A DNA stretch of 64,000 bases from Lactobacillus sp. (lineage in GTDB: Bacteria; Bacillota; Bacilli; Lactobacillales; Lactobacillaceae). The stretch spans positions 169,119-233,118 of the forward strand of contig JAUMUC010000002.1 of the NCBI GenBank assembly GCA_030530865.1, written 5' to 3'. The position numbers were made by a program, and so were the translations under genes. Below the pieces are notes generated by a model, which was not told the DNA's origin, ran no database searches, and saw nothing but the letters and a program-made list of their open reading frames with translations. This document shows positions 46,358 to 55,568 of this stretch, one piece after another; the stretch's first letter is position 1, and every line of letters starts with the position of its first letter.

Positions 46358-47659
46358 CTAATCTTCCTTTCGACGATATTTCTCGAGGCGTTTGTTTAAT
46401 TCAGCCTCATTAATTTGCATTTTCTTAGCTTGATGCTTAGACCAGTCAACGGCCTTTTGCTTGACAGTTGGGGCTTTACGTTGTTTTTTCTTGCCCCAAT
46501 TATTCACATATTTGAGCCCATCAACGACATTATCAATTTTGTTTTTCATCCAGTTGTTAGCAATCGTTTCCGTCAAATTTTTATTCAACATATCACTCGA
46601 TTGCAAAACGGTGTAAATTAACAAATTGATTAATTCGTTTGAAAAATGCCATTCACTTCTGAGACGTTCAACCAGCATATTTTCTTTGCTAGTCACCCGT
46701 CCGCCATCTTTTAGTCGTAAATTGCGTAAATAATTTGCCGGTGGCAGGTCAATCATTTGCCGAGCCTTAATTTGATCTTCTTTAGATAATTCTTGCAAAC
46801 GATCTAAAGAATTCACTTGTTTAGTTTCAGTTACTTGTTTGCTTTGCGTAATTTTTCCAAAATTATTTGCCAAAGCTTCCATAACTAAATCAATATTGAG
46901 ATGATGTTCACCATGCAAAGTTGGCAAAATTTCATCCATGAGCTCCGTTTCATTTAAGCCATAAGTTTCCATCAATGAGGCTAATTGAAAATGATAAGTC
47001 TTCAAGTCATCAAGTGATAATTGATATGTATTGAACAAATCGGTCATCAATTCCCAATCAACTTGGTCACCAATGGTTTGTTTAACTGGCTCACTTTGAT
47101 TATCTTCTGCCGCTTTAGTCAATTCTGTTGAAGGTTCGACTAATTCACTTTCAGGTAAATTAAAGACTTCAAAAAAGCTGGCGGATAAGTCTTCACCCAT
47201 CTCAAGATCATGACTAACGGCCTTGTTTTTCTGACTAAAATGATTAGCCAAGTGCTTAAAATCATGCTCACCTAGTTTAGAAATCAACAAACTGGCTAAT
47301 AAGGGTGTATTGAAAAACTCAGCGGAATCAGGAATTTGAAAAAGCTGAAAAAGGATAACTTCCTGATGAATCGTCTTTTTTAAGCCAGTCTTAATTAAGC
47401 CAATAGCTTCAAGTCGATGTAATGCTGAAAAAAGTTCTTGCAAGCCTAAATCTAGTTGTGTCTGTAGCTTATAAAGTGGCTCAGCATCCATCAATAATTG
47501 ATCTTGATCATAATTTTCAGCTAAAGCCAAATAAACGCTACAAGTTAAACTGCCAATGATTGGTGAATACAATTTCATTAAAACTGTCAGTTGATCAGCA
47601 CTTACGCTTTGCTGATTCATCACCAAATATGGCATTTTAGGATCTGACGTTTGAAACAT
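46358..47659 (-). CDS. dnaB: Replication initiation and membrane attachment protein DnaB
   Basis: A 433-residue primosome protein of Firmicutes that recruits the helicase with DnaD and DnaI; it is not the helicase itself. Two DnaB/DnaD-like domains are visible: an N-terminal winged-helix region (about 20-130) and a C-terminal DDBH2-type region with LLIYTVLQSSDMLNKN and WMKNKIDNVVDGLKYV. The tail is basic (KYRRKED). It lies 2 bases after nrdR and before dnaI. Confidence 0.92.
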   Translation of the reverse strand: MFQTSDPKMPYLVMNQQSVSADQLTVLMKLYSPIIGSLTCSVYLALAENYDQDQLLMDAEPLYKLQTQLDLGLQELFSALHRLEAIGLIKTGLKKTIHQEVILFQLFQIPDSAEFFNTPLLASLLISKLGEHDFKHLANHFSQKNKAVSHDLEMGEDLSASFFEVFNLPESELVEPSTELTKAAEDNQSEPVKQTIGDQVDWELMTDLFNTYQLSLDDLKTYHFQLASLMETYGLNETELMDEILPTLHGEHHLNIDLVMEALANNFGKITQSKQVTETKQVNSLDRLQELSKEDQIKARQMIDLPPANYLRNLRLKDGGRVTSKENMLVERLRSEWHFSNELINLLIYTVLQSSDMLNKNLTETIANNWMKNKIDNVVDGLKYVNNWGKKKQRKAPTVKQKAVDWSKHQAKKMQINEAELNKRLEKYRRKED

Positions 47660-47661
47660 GG

Positions 47662-48129
47662 TTAACGACTCTTTTCACGCTTACGCATGATTTCTTCCAT
47701 GGTCTTCATAAAGTTAGACATATCTTTGAATTCACGGTAAATAGAAGCAAAACGGATGTATGCTACATCGTCAACATTTGCTAATTCATCCATGACAAAT
47801 TCACCAATTTTCTTTGATGAAATTTCGCTCACGCCTTGCTTTCTAACCCGGTTTTCAACCTTATCAACGATTTGTTCAAATTCTTCACTAGTTACCGGAC
47901 GCTTTTGAGCAGCAGCCATTACCCCATGCATAATCTTTTCACGATCAAAGGCTTCTCTAGTGCCGTCGTTTTTAACAACAAGCAATGGAGTTGACTCGAT
48001 CCGTTCAAAAGTAGTGAAACGAAAACCACAATTTTCACATTCACGACGACGTCTGATTGCACGATTTTCATCGCTTGGACGAGAATCGATAACTTTTGAT
48101 GAATTTTTATGACAATTTGGACATTCCAT
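47662..48129 (-). CDS. nrdR: Transcriptional repressor NrdR
   Basis: A 155-residue repressor of ribonucleotide reductase genes. The N-terminal zinc ribbon has CPNC and CENC pairs, with the DNA-contacting basic stretch RAIRRRREC. The ATP-cone domain (about 49-139) senses ATP and dATP. Length is normal. Its gene is in the conserved coaE-nrdR-dnaB-dnaI order and abuts coaE with a one-base overlap. Confidence 0.97.
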   Translation of the reverse strand: MECPNCHKNSSKVIDSRPSDENRAIRRRRECENCGFRFTTFERIESTPLLVVKNDGTREAFDREKIMHGVMAAAQKRPVTSEEFEQIVDKVENRVRKQGVSEISSKKIGEFVMDELANVDDVAYIRFASIYREFKDMSNFMKTMEEIMRKREKSR

Positions 48130-48713
48130 TAGACTGACCTCCTCAATTGCATTTCTATCGCTTTTTCAAATTCTTCAATGCTGCTTTTATTCCAAATCAC
48201 AGCATCTGCTTTTTGTATTTTTTCTGCTTGGCTCATTTGTGCGTTAATTCTACTTTTTGCTTCTTCTAAAGTCAAATTATTGCGTTTCATTAACCAAGCT
48301 AATTGTAAATCATTTGGAGCTGCAATAACCCAAACAAGGTCACAATTATTTTCCCACTTACTCTCAAACAAAAGTGGCACATCCAAGAAAACTAATTTTT
48401 CAGCACGATGTGATTCAATTTGTCGCTTGACCTCTTCAAGAATAATGGGATGACTAATTTGATTTAATTTCATTCGAGCTGCTTGATCAGAAAAGACTAA
48501 TTGCCCTAACTTTTTCCGATCAATCTCAGCATCTTCAGTTAGAAATTCTGGGCCAAAATGTTCGACAATTGCTTGCCAAGCCGCTTTTTTTGGCTTAAGC
48601 AAATCGTGATAAATTCGATCGGTTTCAATTACCGCATAGCCTTGATTTTTCAAATAGGTACTTGCAGTGGTCTTCCCCGTTGCGATACTACCCGTTAAAC
48701 CAATTATTTTCAC
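48129..48713 (-). CDS. coaE: Dephospho-CoA kinase
   Basis: Last enzyme of coenzyme A synthesis, phosphorylating the 3'-hydroxyl of dephospho-CoA. The 194-residue protein has the P-loop GLTGSIATGKTTAS (residues 5-18), the conserved DRIYHDLL and the VFLDVPLLFE segment. Length is typical. It starts at the last base of mutM and ends at the first base of nrdR, so the three are tightly coupled. Confidence 0.96.
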   Translation of the reverse strand: MKIIGLTGSIATGKTTASTYLKNQGYAVIETDRIYHDLLKPKKAAWQAIVEHFGPEFLTEDAEIDRKKLGQLVFSDQAARMKLNQISHPIILEEVKRQIESHRAEKLVFLDVPLLFESKWENNCDLVWVIAAPNDLQLAWLMKRNNLTLEEAKSRINAQMSQAEKIQKADAVIWNKSSIEEFEKAIEMQLRRSV

Positions 48714-49537
48714 TATTTGTACTCCTTTTGGCAGTTAGCACAAAATGTGGTTCCCCGGCCATTAACTTTGATTTTATCTAAGGCATGACCACAAACGGGA
48801 CAAGGTTGATCTTTTTTACCATAAACTAGTAATTCTTTTTGAAATTGACCCATTTTTCCAGCAGCATTCAAGTATGAATGCACTGTGGTTCCGCCTAATT
48901 CGATCGCCCGAGATAATAGTTTGATGATTTGATCATGCAATTCATCAACTTTATCTTGTGGCAACTTACTTGCCAAACTTAGGGGATGAATTTTGGTCAA
49001 AAAGAGTACTTCATCAACATAAATATTACCTAAACCACTAACAACGGTTTGATCTAACAAAGCGGTTTTAATATTTTTGTGTTTTTGATGCAATTTTTCA
49101 TAGAAAGCTTTCTTAGGAAATTCGCACATTGCATCGAAACCTAATTTACCGATTCCCGTTGTTGCTTCTTGCCCCGTTTGAACTAGTTCCAAACGACCAA
49201 ATTTGCGAACATCGTTGTAAATCAAAGCTGTTTGGTCTTCAAAAATATATTCAACATGATCATGCTTCGTTTTTTCAAAAGGTAATTGCACCAAACGATA
49301 CTTACCTTCCATCCGCAAATGGGAAACGATGGTCAATTGACCTGACAAGCGAAACTCTAGAAACTTACCCGTACGATTAATGTCTTCAATCACTTTACCG
49401 GTAACAGCTTCTTTAAAAGCTTTCGCATCCCCATTGATCAAATTAGGATACCAAATATTCACTTCGATGATCTTTTTCCCTTTGACTAAAGGTAAAAGAG
49501 TTCTTCTAACAGTTTCAACTTCAGGTAATTCAGGCAT
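48713..49537 (-). CDS. mutM: Formamidopyrimidine-DNA glycosylase
   Basis: Removes oxidised purines such as 8-oxoguanine and nicks the strand. The 274-residue protein starts MPELPEVETVRR, where Pro2 and Glu3 form the active site after loss of Met1. It has the GLGNIYVDEVLF helix-two-turn-helix region and ends with a four-cysteine zinc finger (CPVC and CANC). It lies between polA and coaE in an operon joining repair and replication genes. Confidence 0.97.
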   Translation of the reverse strand: MPELPEVETVRRTLLPLVKGKKIIEVNIWYPNLINGDAKAFKEAVTGKVIEDINRTGKFLEFRLSGQLTIVSHLRMEGKYRLVQLPFEKTKHDHVEYIFEDQTALIYNDVRKFGRLELVQTGQEATTGIGKLGFDAMCEFPKKAFYEKLHQKHKNIKTALLDQTVVSGLGNIYVDEVLFLTKIHPLSLASKLPQDKVDELHDQIIKLLSRAIELGGTTVHSYLNAAGKMGQFQKELLVYGKKDQPCPVCGHALDKIKVNGRGTTFCANCQKEYK

Positions 49538-49545
49538 TTTATCTC

Positions 49546-52164
49546 CTACTTAGCTTCATACCAGTCATGGCCATAGCCACTATCAGCAATCAACGGAACA
49601 TCAAGTTTCACTGCATTTTGCATTACTTCTGGTACTAACGCTTTTATTTCATCAATCTCATCTTTATCAACATCAAGAATCAATTCGTCGTGCACTTGTA
49701 AAACTAACTTACTCTTTAAGTTACGTTTAGTTAATTCTCGGTCCAAATTAATCATCGCAATCTTGATGATATCAGCAGCGGAACCTTGAATTGGTGCATT
49801 AATCGCCACTCTTTCAGCAAACTTTCTCACATTAAAGTTTTTCGCATGAATATCTGGCAAGTAGCGACGACGGTGCATAATTGTTTCAGAAAAACCTAGT
49901 TCACGGGCTTTTTTAACAGCATCATCCATATAAGTCTTGATCTTTGGATATTGTGCAAAATATTGGTCAATAAAGCTCGCAGCTTGAGCTCTCGAAATTT
50001 CCAATTGGTTAGCTAAACCATAATCACTAATTCCGTAAACAATTCCAAAGTTAACTGCCTTGGCTTGGCGACGCATCAACTTCGTCACTTGACTAGGATC
50101 ATCAAGATGGAAAATCTTCATCGCAGTGTGAGCATGAATATCATAGCCTGTTTTAAAGGCATGTTGCATTTGCTCTTCACCAGCTACATGGCTTAAAACC
50201 CGCAACTCAACTTGTGAATAGTCACAACTGAATAAGTAACCATCTTTAGTACTTGGTACAAAAGCCTTGCGAATTTGTCGACCCTCTTGCGTCTTCATTG
50301 GAATGTTTTGCAAGTTTGGATCAACACTAGAAAGTCGACCAGTCGCCACTTGAGTTTGTAAATACCTACTATGAATTCGTCCGTCTGGCTTAATTACAGC
50401 CAAAAGTCCGGAAACATAAGTTGATTGCAACTTGGCTAATTGGCGATAATCCAAAATAGCGGCCACAATTGGCTCACCCTTTAATTTTTCAAGCACATCA
50501 GCACTAGTTGAATAACCAGTCTTGGTCTTTTTAATCACAGGCAAAGCCAAATCTTCAAACAAGACCTTCCCCAATTGCTTTGGTGAATTAATGTTGAATT
50601 GGCTACCAGCTAATTCATAAATTTGCTTTTCAAGTTCATCCAATCGAATCGCAAATTCATTTTGCAAATTGACCAATTGACCAGCTTCAATTTTCATACC
50701 TGTGATTTCCATCTTGGCTAAGACAGCAGCTAAAGGTAATTCGATACCAGTAAACAATTCTTCTTGTTCACATTCATGCATCTTATTGATCAACTTTTCT
50801 TTGTAGTAGTTGATAGCAAAAACTTGCTCAGCTAAATAATGCTCAAGTTCAGCTTCAGCTGGAAGAGCCATCTTTTTACCTTTACCAAAAGTTGCTTCAA
50901 AAGTAGCTACTTGTTGATCACTAGGAAACATTTCTTTCACTAGCGTGCCAATATCTGTGGCATGTTGATCACTATCGACTAAATAAGCAGCTAGCATCAT
51001 GTCATAGTCAACATGTTCAATTTTCAGGCCTAAACGATTTAAGGCAACAATCGTTTTCTTCAAATCAAAAACTGCTTTGGCATCTGCTGAAGTTAGTGGC
51101 AAAGTCTTTAGCAAATCTAAATCAGTAGAGACGTAAATTTGACCAGCTTGTTCAATACTAAAACCAATAATTTCAGCTTCGTGATAATTTTCACCTAAAA
51201 GGCATAAATCAAAAGTAAATGGTGCTGCCTTAATTTGATCAGCACTCTTTAAAACTTGGTATTCAAGTTCAGTCTGTTCGACTTTAACATTAGTAACCTG
51301 CAATTCGCTTAAAAATTTATTCATGCCGAGGTTACTATATAGTTCCATCAGCTTATCTTGATCAGCATCTTGCAATTTGGTATCTTCAACAGTCAATTCA
51401 ATTGGAGCATCCGTGACAATTGTCGCCAACTTTTTAGAAAGAAAAGCCACATCACGATCCTTGATCAGATTCTCTTTCATCTTAGATGCTTTTAAGTCAT
51501 CGATGTGCTCGTATAGATTTTCCACCGAGCCAAACTCTTGAATTAACTTGCTAGCTGATTTAGGACCAACTTTAGTCACACCAGGATAATTATCAGAATT
51601 GTCCCCCATTAGAGCTTTCATATCGATAAACTCAGTTGGTGTTACCCCGTTGACTTCCTTCATATGTTCAGGTGTGTAGGCTTCTAGATCACTAGCACCA
51701 TTTTTAGTGATTAAAACAGTCGTTTGATCACTGGCCAATTGGGTCAAGTCTTTATCTCCAGTCAAAATTTTGACTTCAAAGCCTGCTGCTTCACCCTTTT
51801 TAGCCATTGTACCTAGGATATCGTCAGCTTCATAATTTGGTAAATCATAACTTTTGATCCCTAAATCACTCAGCATTTCGCGCACAACTGGAATTTGTTC
51901 TAATAATTCACTTGGCGTTTTTTGACGGCCACCCTTATATTCAGAAAACATTTTGGTTCTAAAGGTAACCTTGCCGGCATCAAAAGCAACTAGTACGTGA
52001 CTAGGATGTTCAGCTTGCAAAGTATGATCAAGCATATTTTTAAAAGCATAGATTGCATTGGTATGTAATCCATTGGGACCGACAAAATTATCGAGTTGTC
52101 GGTATAAGGCGTAAAAGCCCCGAAAGACTAAACTATTACCATCAACTAGTAAAAGTTTGTTCAT
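49546..52164 (-). CDS. polA: DNA polymerase I
   Basis: An 872-residue repair and Okazaki-fragment polymerase. The N-terminal 5'-3' exonuclease (about 1-290) has VDGNSLVFRGFYAL and ADDILGTMA. The middle 3'-5' exonuclease-like domain (about 300-460) lacks clear catalytic carboxylates, as is common in Firmicutes. The polymerase domain has motif A DYSQVELRVLSH, motif B RRQAKAVNFGIVYG and motif C VLQVHDEL. Start overlaps the murC stop region by one base. Confidence 0.97.
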   Translation of the reverse strand: MNKLLLVDGNSLVFRGFYALYRQLDNFVGPNGLHTNAIYAFKNMLDHTLQAEHPSHVLVAFDAGKVTFRTKMFSEYKGGRQKTPSELLEQIPVVREMLSDLGIKSYDLPNYEADDILGTMAKKGEAAGFEVKILTGDKDLTQLASDQTTVLITKNGASDLEAYTPEHMKEVNGVTPTEFIDMKALMGDNSDNYPGVTKVGPKSASKLIQEFGSVENLYEHIDDLKASKMKENLIKDRDVAFLSKKLATIVTDAPIELTVEDTKLQDADQDKLMELYSNLGMNKFLSELQVTNVKVEQTELEYQVLKSADQIKAAPFTFDLCLLGENYHEAEIIGFSIEQAGQIYVSTDLDLLKTLPLTSADAKAVFDLKKTIVALNRLGLKIEHVDYDMMLAAYLVDSDQHATDIGTLVKEMFPSDQQVATFEATFGKGKKMALPAEAELEHYLAEQVFAINYYKEKLINKMHECEQEELFTGIELPLAAVLAKMEITGMKIEAGQLVNLQNEFAIRLDELEKQIYELAGSQFNINSPKQLGKVLFEDLALPVIKKTKTGYSTSADVLEKLKGEPIVAAILDYRQLAKLQSTYVSGLLAVIKPDGRIHSRYLQTQVATGRLSSVDPNLQNIPMKTQEGRQIRKAFVPSTKDGYLFSCDYSQVELRVLSHVAGEEQMQHAFKTGYDIHAHTAMKIFHLDDPSQVTKLMRRQAKAVNFGIVYGISDYGLANQLEISRAQAASFIDQYFAQYPKIKTYMDDAVKKARELGFSETIMHRRRYLPDIHAKNFNVRKFAERVAINAPIQGSAADIIKIAMINLDRELTKRNLKSKLVLQVHDELILDVDKDEIDEIKALVPEVMQNAVKLDVPLIADSGYGHDWYEAK

Positions 52165-53474
52165 TATTCTGCCACCTTTTGAAAAGCTGCTTCGTACTTA
52201 GTAATATCGCCAGCTCCCATGAAGACTAAGACACTGTTTTCATTAGACTTGAGATCTGCAATATTAGCTTCATCAATCACTTCAGAGTTTGGAATTTCAC
52301 GTGTTAAATCTTCACTAGAAATTGCTCCAGAATTTTCACGGGCTGAGCCAAAAATTGGAGTGACATAAGCCTTGTCTGCTGTCTTCAAAATTTCAACAAA
52401 TTCTTCCTTAAACTTAGCTGTTCTTGAGTAAGTGTGAGGTTGGAAAATTGCCACAATCTTCTTATCTGGGAACTTTTGACGTGCTGCAGCTAAAGTAGCA
52501 CGCATTTCAGTTGGGTGGTGAGCGTAATCATCAATAATGGTAAATTCACCAAAGTGCTTTTCATGGAAACGACGCTTAACACCTTGATAACTACTCAAAC
52601 CAGCTTGAATTTCAGCTAAATCAATCTTTTCCATAAAGCCAACTGCAATTACCGCGGTTGCGTTCAAAATGTTGTGGTCCCCAAATAAATGAATGGTAAA
52701 TTCACCTAAAACATGGCCTTCATGACGTACCTTGAAAGTTGAACCAGTTGTACTCTTTTGGATATCAAATGCTTGGAAATCATCGCTATCCTTGAAACCA
52801 TATGTGTACTTCTTAGTACTTGTTTCCATGTTCTTTAAGCGAACATCGTCACCCCAAACAAAGATGGCCTTCTTAGTTTGATCAGCAGCTTCTTTAAAGG
52901 CTGATGCATAGTCATCTTGATCCTTAAAGTAATCAGGGTGATCAAAGTCAATATTAGTCATAATTTGGTAGTCAGGATGGTATGCCAAAAAGTGACGACG
53001 GTATTCGTCAGCTTCGTAAACAAAGAAACGAGAATCTTTAATTCCCTTACCAGTACCGTCACCAATTAAAAAGCTAGTCTTTTCAATTTCACCTAGCATA
53101 TGTGCTAATAAACCAGTTGTTGAAGTCTTACCATGAGATCCAGCAACACCAATACTGGTGTGGCTTTGAACAATTTCTTCAACTGTATCTGGGTAACTTT
53201 GCCACTTAATTCCTTGTTCTAAACATGCTTGAACTTCAATATTTTCTTCTTTGAAGGCATTACCTTTAACGATAATTTGACCTGGCTTGATATTTTCTTT
53301 AGCAAAAGAAGTAACTTCAATTCCTGCACTTCTAAGTGGGTCTTCAGTGAAAGTATGCTTATCGATATCTGAACCAGCCACTTGATAGCCTAAGTCATGC
53401 AAAATAAGGGCTAAAGAAGCCATTCCAGTACCTTTAATTCCGATGAACCAATATTGTTTTGTTTTATCTAGCAT
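52164..53474 (-). CDS. murC: UDP-N-acetylmuramate-L-alanine ligase
   Basis: Adds L-alanine to UDP-MurNAc in peptidoglycan synthesis. The product has 436 residues from the ATG at 53474, chosen because GGAG lies 7 bases upstream and the conserved start YWFIGIKGTGMASLA follows at once. Upstream in-frame codons give an unconserved extension. The ATP motif GSHGKTSTT and the late IDDYAHHPTE motif are clear. It is the first gene of the murC-polA-mutM-coaE-nrdR-dnaB-dnaI run. Confidence 0.96.
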   Translation of the reverse strand: MLDKTKQYWFIGIKGTGMASLALILHDLGYQVAGSDIDKHTFTEDPLRSAGIEVTSFAKENIKPGQIIVKGNAFKEENIEVQACLEQGIKWQSYPDTVEEIVQSHTSIGVAGSHGKTSTTGLLAHMLGEIEKTSFLIGDGTGKGIKDSRFFVYEADEYRRHFLAYHPDYQIMTNIDFDHPDYFKDQDDYASAFKEAADQTKKAIFVWGDDVRLKNMETSTKKYTYGFKDSDDFQAFDIQKSTTGSTFKVRHEGHVLGEFTIHLFGDHNILNATAVIAVGFMEKIDLAEIQAGLSSYQGVKRRFHEKHFGEFTIIDDYAHHPTEMRATLAAARQKFPDKKIVAIFQPHTYSRTAKFKEEFVEILKTADKAYVTPIFGSARENSGAISSEDLTREIPNSEVIDEANIADLKSNENSVLVFMGAGDITKYEAAFQKVAE

Positions 53475-53560
53475 TTTACGTCTCCATTTTCTGACATTAT
53501 GTTCCATTATCTCACAAAAAGCGTATGGATTGTAGTTATCCACTTGAGTTTTTAAGCAAG

Positions 53561-53585
53561 AAAAAACAGCGTTTTCACGCTGTTT
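53561..53585 (-). terminator. Terminator of the ROK kinase gene
   Basis: AACAGCG/CGCTGTT stem with a 6-base loop and T6 on the minus strand. It overlaps the end of the gene. Confidence 0.75.
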
Positions 53586-54471
53586 CAGTAACGGTTAATA
53601 ATAAGTTATAAAGTGCTCCATATAAATTGGCATCGTTTTTGAGCTTAGAATCAACAATTTCTGGCCTAGTCAAAGTGGAACCAACCATCGGCATCTTGTC
53701 ATTGACCAAGCGATCATAAGCTTGATTGATACTCTTAACTAAAATAGCTTGAGCAGAGATCCCACCACCGATAGCAAATTTTTCTAAATCAACTACCGTT
53801 TGAATATTCAAGATGATGCTGGCTACTTTTTCACAAAAAGCATTAAAAATTGGCATAACTCGTTTGTCCCCTGCATTAATGGCCTCAAAAGCGGCTAAGC
53901 CATCCGTCAAGTTTTGATGGCCAAGTGCACGATTAACTGCCTTAATCATCCCCACGCTACTTGCTTGAAAACCTGACATTCGATCGCGGTCATCACCCGT
54001 TTGAAAATCCATAAAGCTAATTTCACCGGCTTGAAAATGAACGCCATTTAACAAATGATTGTTGACAATAATTCCGCCACCAACTAAGGTTCCAAGTACA
54101 ATCGCAGCACAATTTTCGCAATGTTGTAAACTCCCAATCCAACTTTCTGCTAAAACAGCTGCCTTACCATCATTAATCACCGCAATGGGAAAACTGGCAT
54201 CATGATAAATTTTTCCAAAATCAATGCCATCCAAAAATTCAAGAGCACCACCATAATGAATCACATTATGCTCAACCTTACCAGGTGCACAAATCGCTAA
54301 GCCTGATATTTCACTGGCGTATTGCGAGACAATTTGGTCAATTGCAGCTAAGAACTCATTTAATTCTTGTGGAGATGCAATCTTATCTTTAGTGACAATT
54401 TTTCCCGAGCGATCCATAATCGCATATTTAACATTAGTCCCACCAATGTCGATACTTAAATATTGCTTCAT
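53575..54471 (-). CDS. ROK-family sugar kinase
   Basis: A 298-residue kinase. The N-terminal phosphate motif is SIDIGGTNVKYAI, the second motif VINDGKAAVLAE, and the third VLGTLVGGGI. The cysteine-rich zinc site that marks many glucokinases and ROK repressors is missing: the corresponding stretch HFQAGEISFMDF has the histidine but no cysteines. No DNA-binding domain is present. Substrate could be N-acetylmannosamine, a glucoside or another hexose. A perfect cre box lies just upstream, so it is probably repressed by CcpA and concerned with a secondary sugar. Confidence 0.85.
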   Translation of the reverse strand: MKQYLSIDIGGTNVKYAIMDRSGKIVTKDKIASPQELNEFLAAIDQIVSQYASEISGLAICAPGKVEHNVIHYGGALEFLDGIDFGKIYHDASFPIAVINDGKAAVLAESWIGSLQHCENCAAIVLGTLVGGGIIVNNHLLNGVHFQAGEISFMDFQTGDDRDRMSGFQASSVGMIKAVNRALGHQNLTDGLAAFEAINAGDKRVMPIFNAFCEKVASIILNIQTVVDLEKFAIGGGISAQAILVKSINQAYDRLVNDKMPMVGSTLTRPEIVDSKLKNDANLYGALYNLLLTVTETA

Positions 54472-54482
54472 CTTTTCTCCTC

Positions 54483-54496
54483 TGTAACCGTTTACA
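54483..54496 (-). promoter_or_regulatory. cre box of the ROK kinase gene
   Basis: TGTAAACGGTTACA on the minus strand matches the catabolite-responsive element consensus fully. It lies 11 bases upstream of the start codon, next to the ribosome site, which suits repression by CcpA-HPr(Ser-P). Confidence 0.8.
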
Positions 54497-54511
54497 CCTC
54501 CATGTTACCAC

Positions 54512-54549
54512 AAAAAAATACCCCTAGAGAGTTACTAGAGGTATTTTTT
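54512..54549 (-). terminator. Terminator of ytpR
   Basis: On the minus strand ATACCTCTAG pairs with CTAGGGGTAT across a 7-base loop, followed by T7. Confidence 0.85.
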
Positions 54550-54553
54550 AAAA

Positions 54554-55201
54554 TTAAAGCTTAATTGCTCCACTTGCTAAAAGTTCATCAACTTTAGTTG
54601 GTTCAAAAGCATCCCCTGCCTTAAATCCTGCAGGTAAGCTGATGATACCACGCTTGTCTTCAGCATGTGGTAAACCTAATTCACGAGCTGAACAAATCAT
54701 ACCGTATGAATCAACGCCACGTAATTCACCTGGCCAAATTTGAGCACCGTTTGGCATCAAAGTACCTGGCAAGGCAACTACCACAGTTTGGCCTTGGGCA
54801 ATATTTGGAGCACCACAAACGATTTGGTGCTTTTCATCCCCAACATTCACTTGGCATACGTGTAAGTGATCTGAATCTGGGTGACTTTCACAAGTTTCAA
54901 CTAAACCATAAACGAGAGTTGCTTTTCCATAAGCCAGTTCATCATCAAAACCTGCTTCCTTAACTTTCTTGTTAAGAGCTGATAAATCGCTGTCTGAAAG
55001 TTTAACTTGTCCACCTTCAGGCATGTGATCGTAATCTAAATATTGATCGATGTTGAAAAAGTTAAAACCGATCACTTGACCCTTGCTGTCTAAAACTCTA
55101 GTTACATCATTCTTTACTTCGTAACTTGATGAACCGTTGTCTTGACCTAAAATTACAATCAAAGTCTTAGGTAAGCTTGTTTTGTTAACACATGTAATCA
55201 T
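54554..55201 (-). CDS. ytpR: YtpR-family tRNA-binding domain protein
   Basis: A 215-residue protein with an N-terminal DUF4479 domain (about 1-90) and a C-terminal EMAP-like tRNA-binding domain (about 95-205, with HPDSDHLHVCQVNVG, IVCGAPNIAQG and MICSARELGL). The same fold forms the N-terminus of PheT. Free-standing versions are widespread in Firmicutes, and their role is unclear. It follows the thioredoxin gene by 21 bases, as in the ytpP-ytpR order of B. subtilis. Confidence 0.9.
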   Translation of the reverse strand: MITCVNKTSLPKTLIVILGQDNGSSSYEVKNDVTRVLDSKGQVIGFNFFNIDQYLDYDHMPEGGQVKLSDSDLSALNKKVKEAGFDDELAYGKATLVYGLVETCESHPDSDHLHVCQVNVGDEKHQIVCGAPNIAQGQTVVVALPGTLMPNGAQIWPGELRGVDSYGMICSARELGLPHAEDKRGIISLPAGFKAGDAFEPTKVDELLASGAIKL

Positions 55202-55222
55202 GAAAAATTGTCTCTCCTTTGA

Positions 55223-55543
55223 TTAGTCAACTGACTTAATAAAATCAATGACTTCTTCTTTTGTTTTACGATCTTTATTTACTAGTCTACCAATTTCTTG
55301 ACCATCTTGGTAGACAAGAAATGAAGGAATTCCCATAATTCCTAATTCAATTGCCAAATCAAGTGCCCCATCGCGGTCAATCTTCACAAATTGAGCCTTG
55401 GGAAAACTAGCTTCAATTTCTGGCAAAAAAGGTTCTAAAAATTTGCAGTCACCGCACCATTCTGCAGAAAATTCCACAACAGTGCAACCACTTTTGACAA
55501 CATCTTTAAATTCTTCAGGTGTTAGTTTTTGATAATCTTTCAT
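55223..55543 (-). CDS. Thioredoxin-like protein (YtpP type)
   Basis: A 106-residue cytoplasmic thioredoxin fold. The redox motif is WCGDC rather than the WCGPC of classical thioredoxin, with the cis-proline in IMGIPSFLVY. The aspartate within the active site usually shifts redox potential and partner choice. It is followed by ytpR and preceded by trmB, matching the B. subtilis context. A role in bacillithiol or general disulfide reduction is possible but not shown by sequence. Confidence 0.9.
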   Translation of the reverse strand: MKDYQKLTPEEFKDVVKSGCTVVEFSAEWCGDCKFLEPFLPEIEASFPKAQFVKIDRDGALDLAIELGIMGIPSFLVYQDGQEIGRLVNKDRKTKEEVIDFIKSVD

Positions 55544-55568
55544 TTTAAAACCTCCTATTCGTTAAGAA

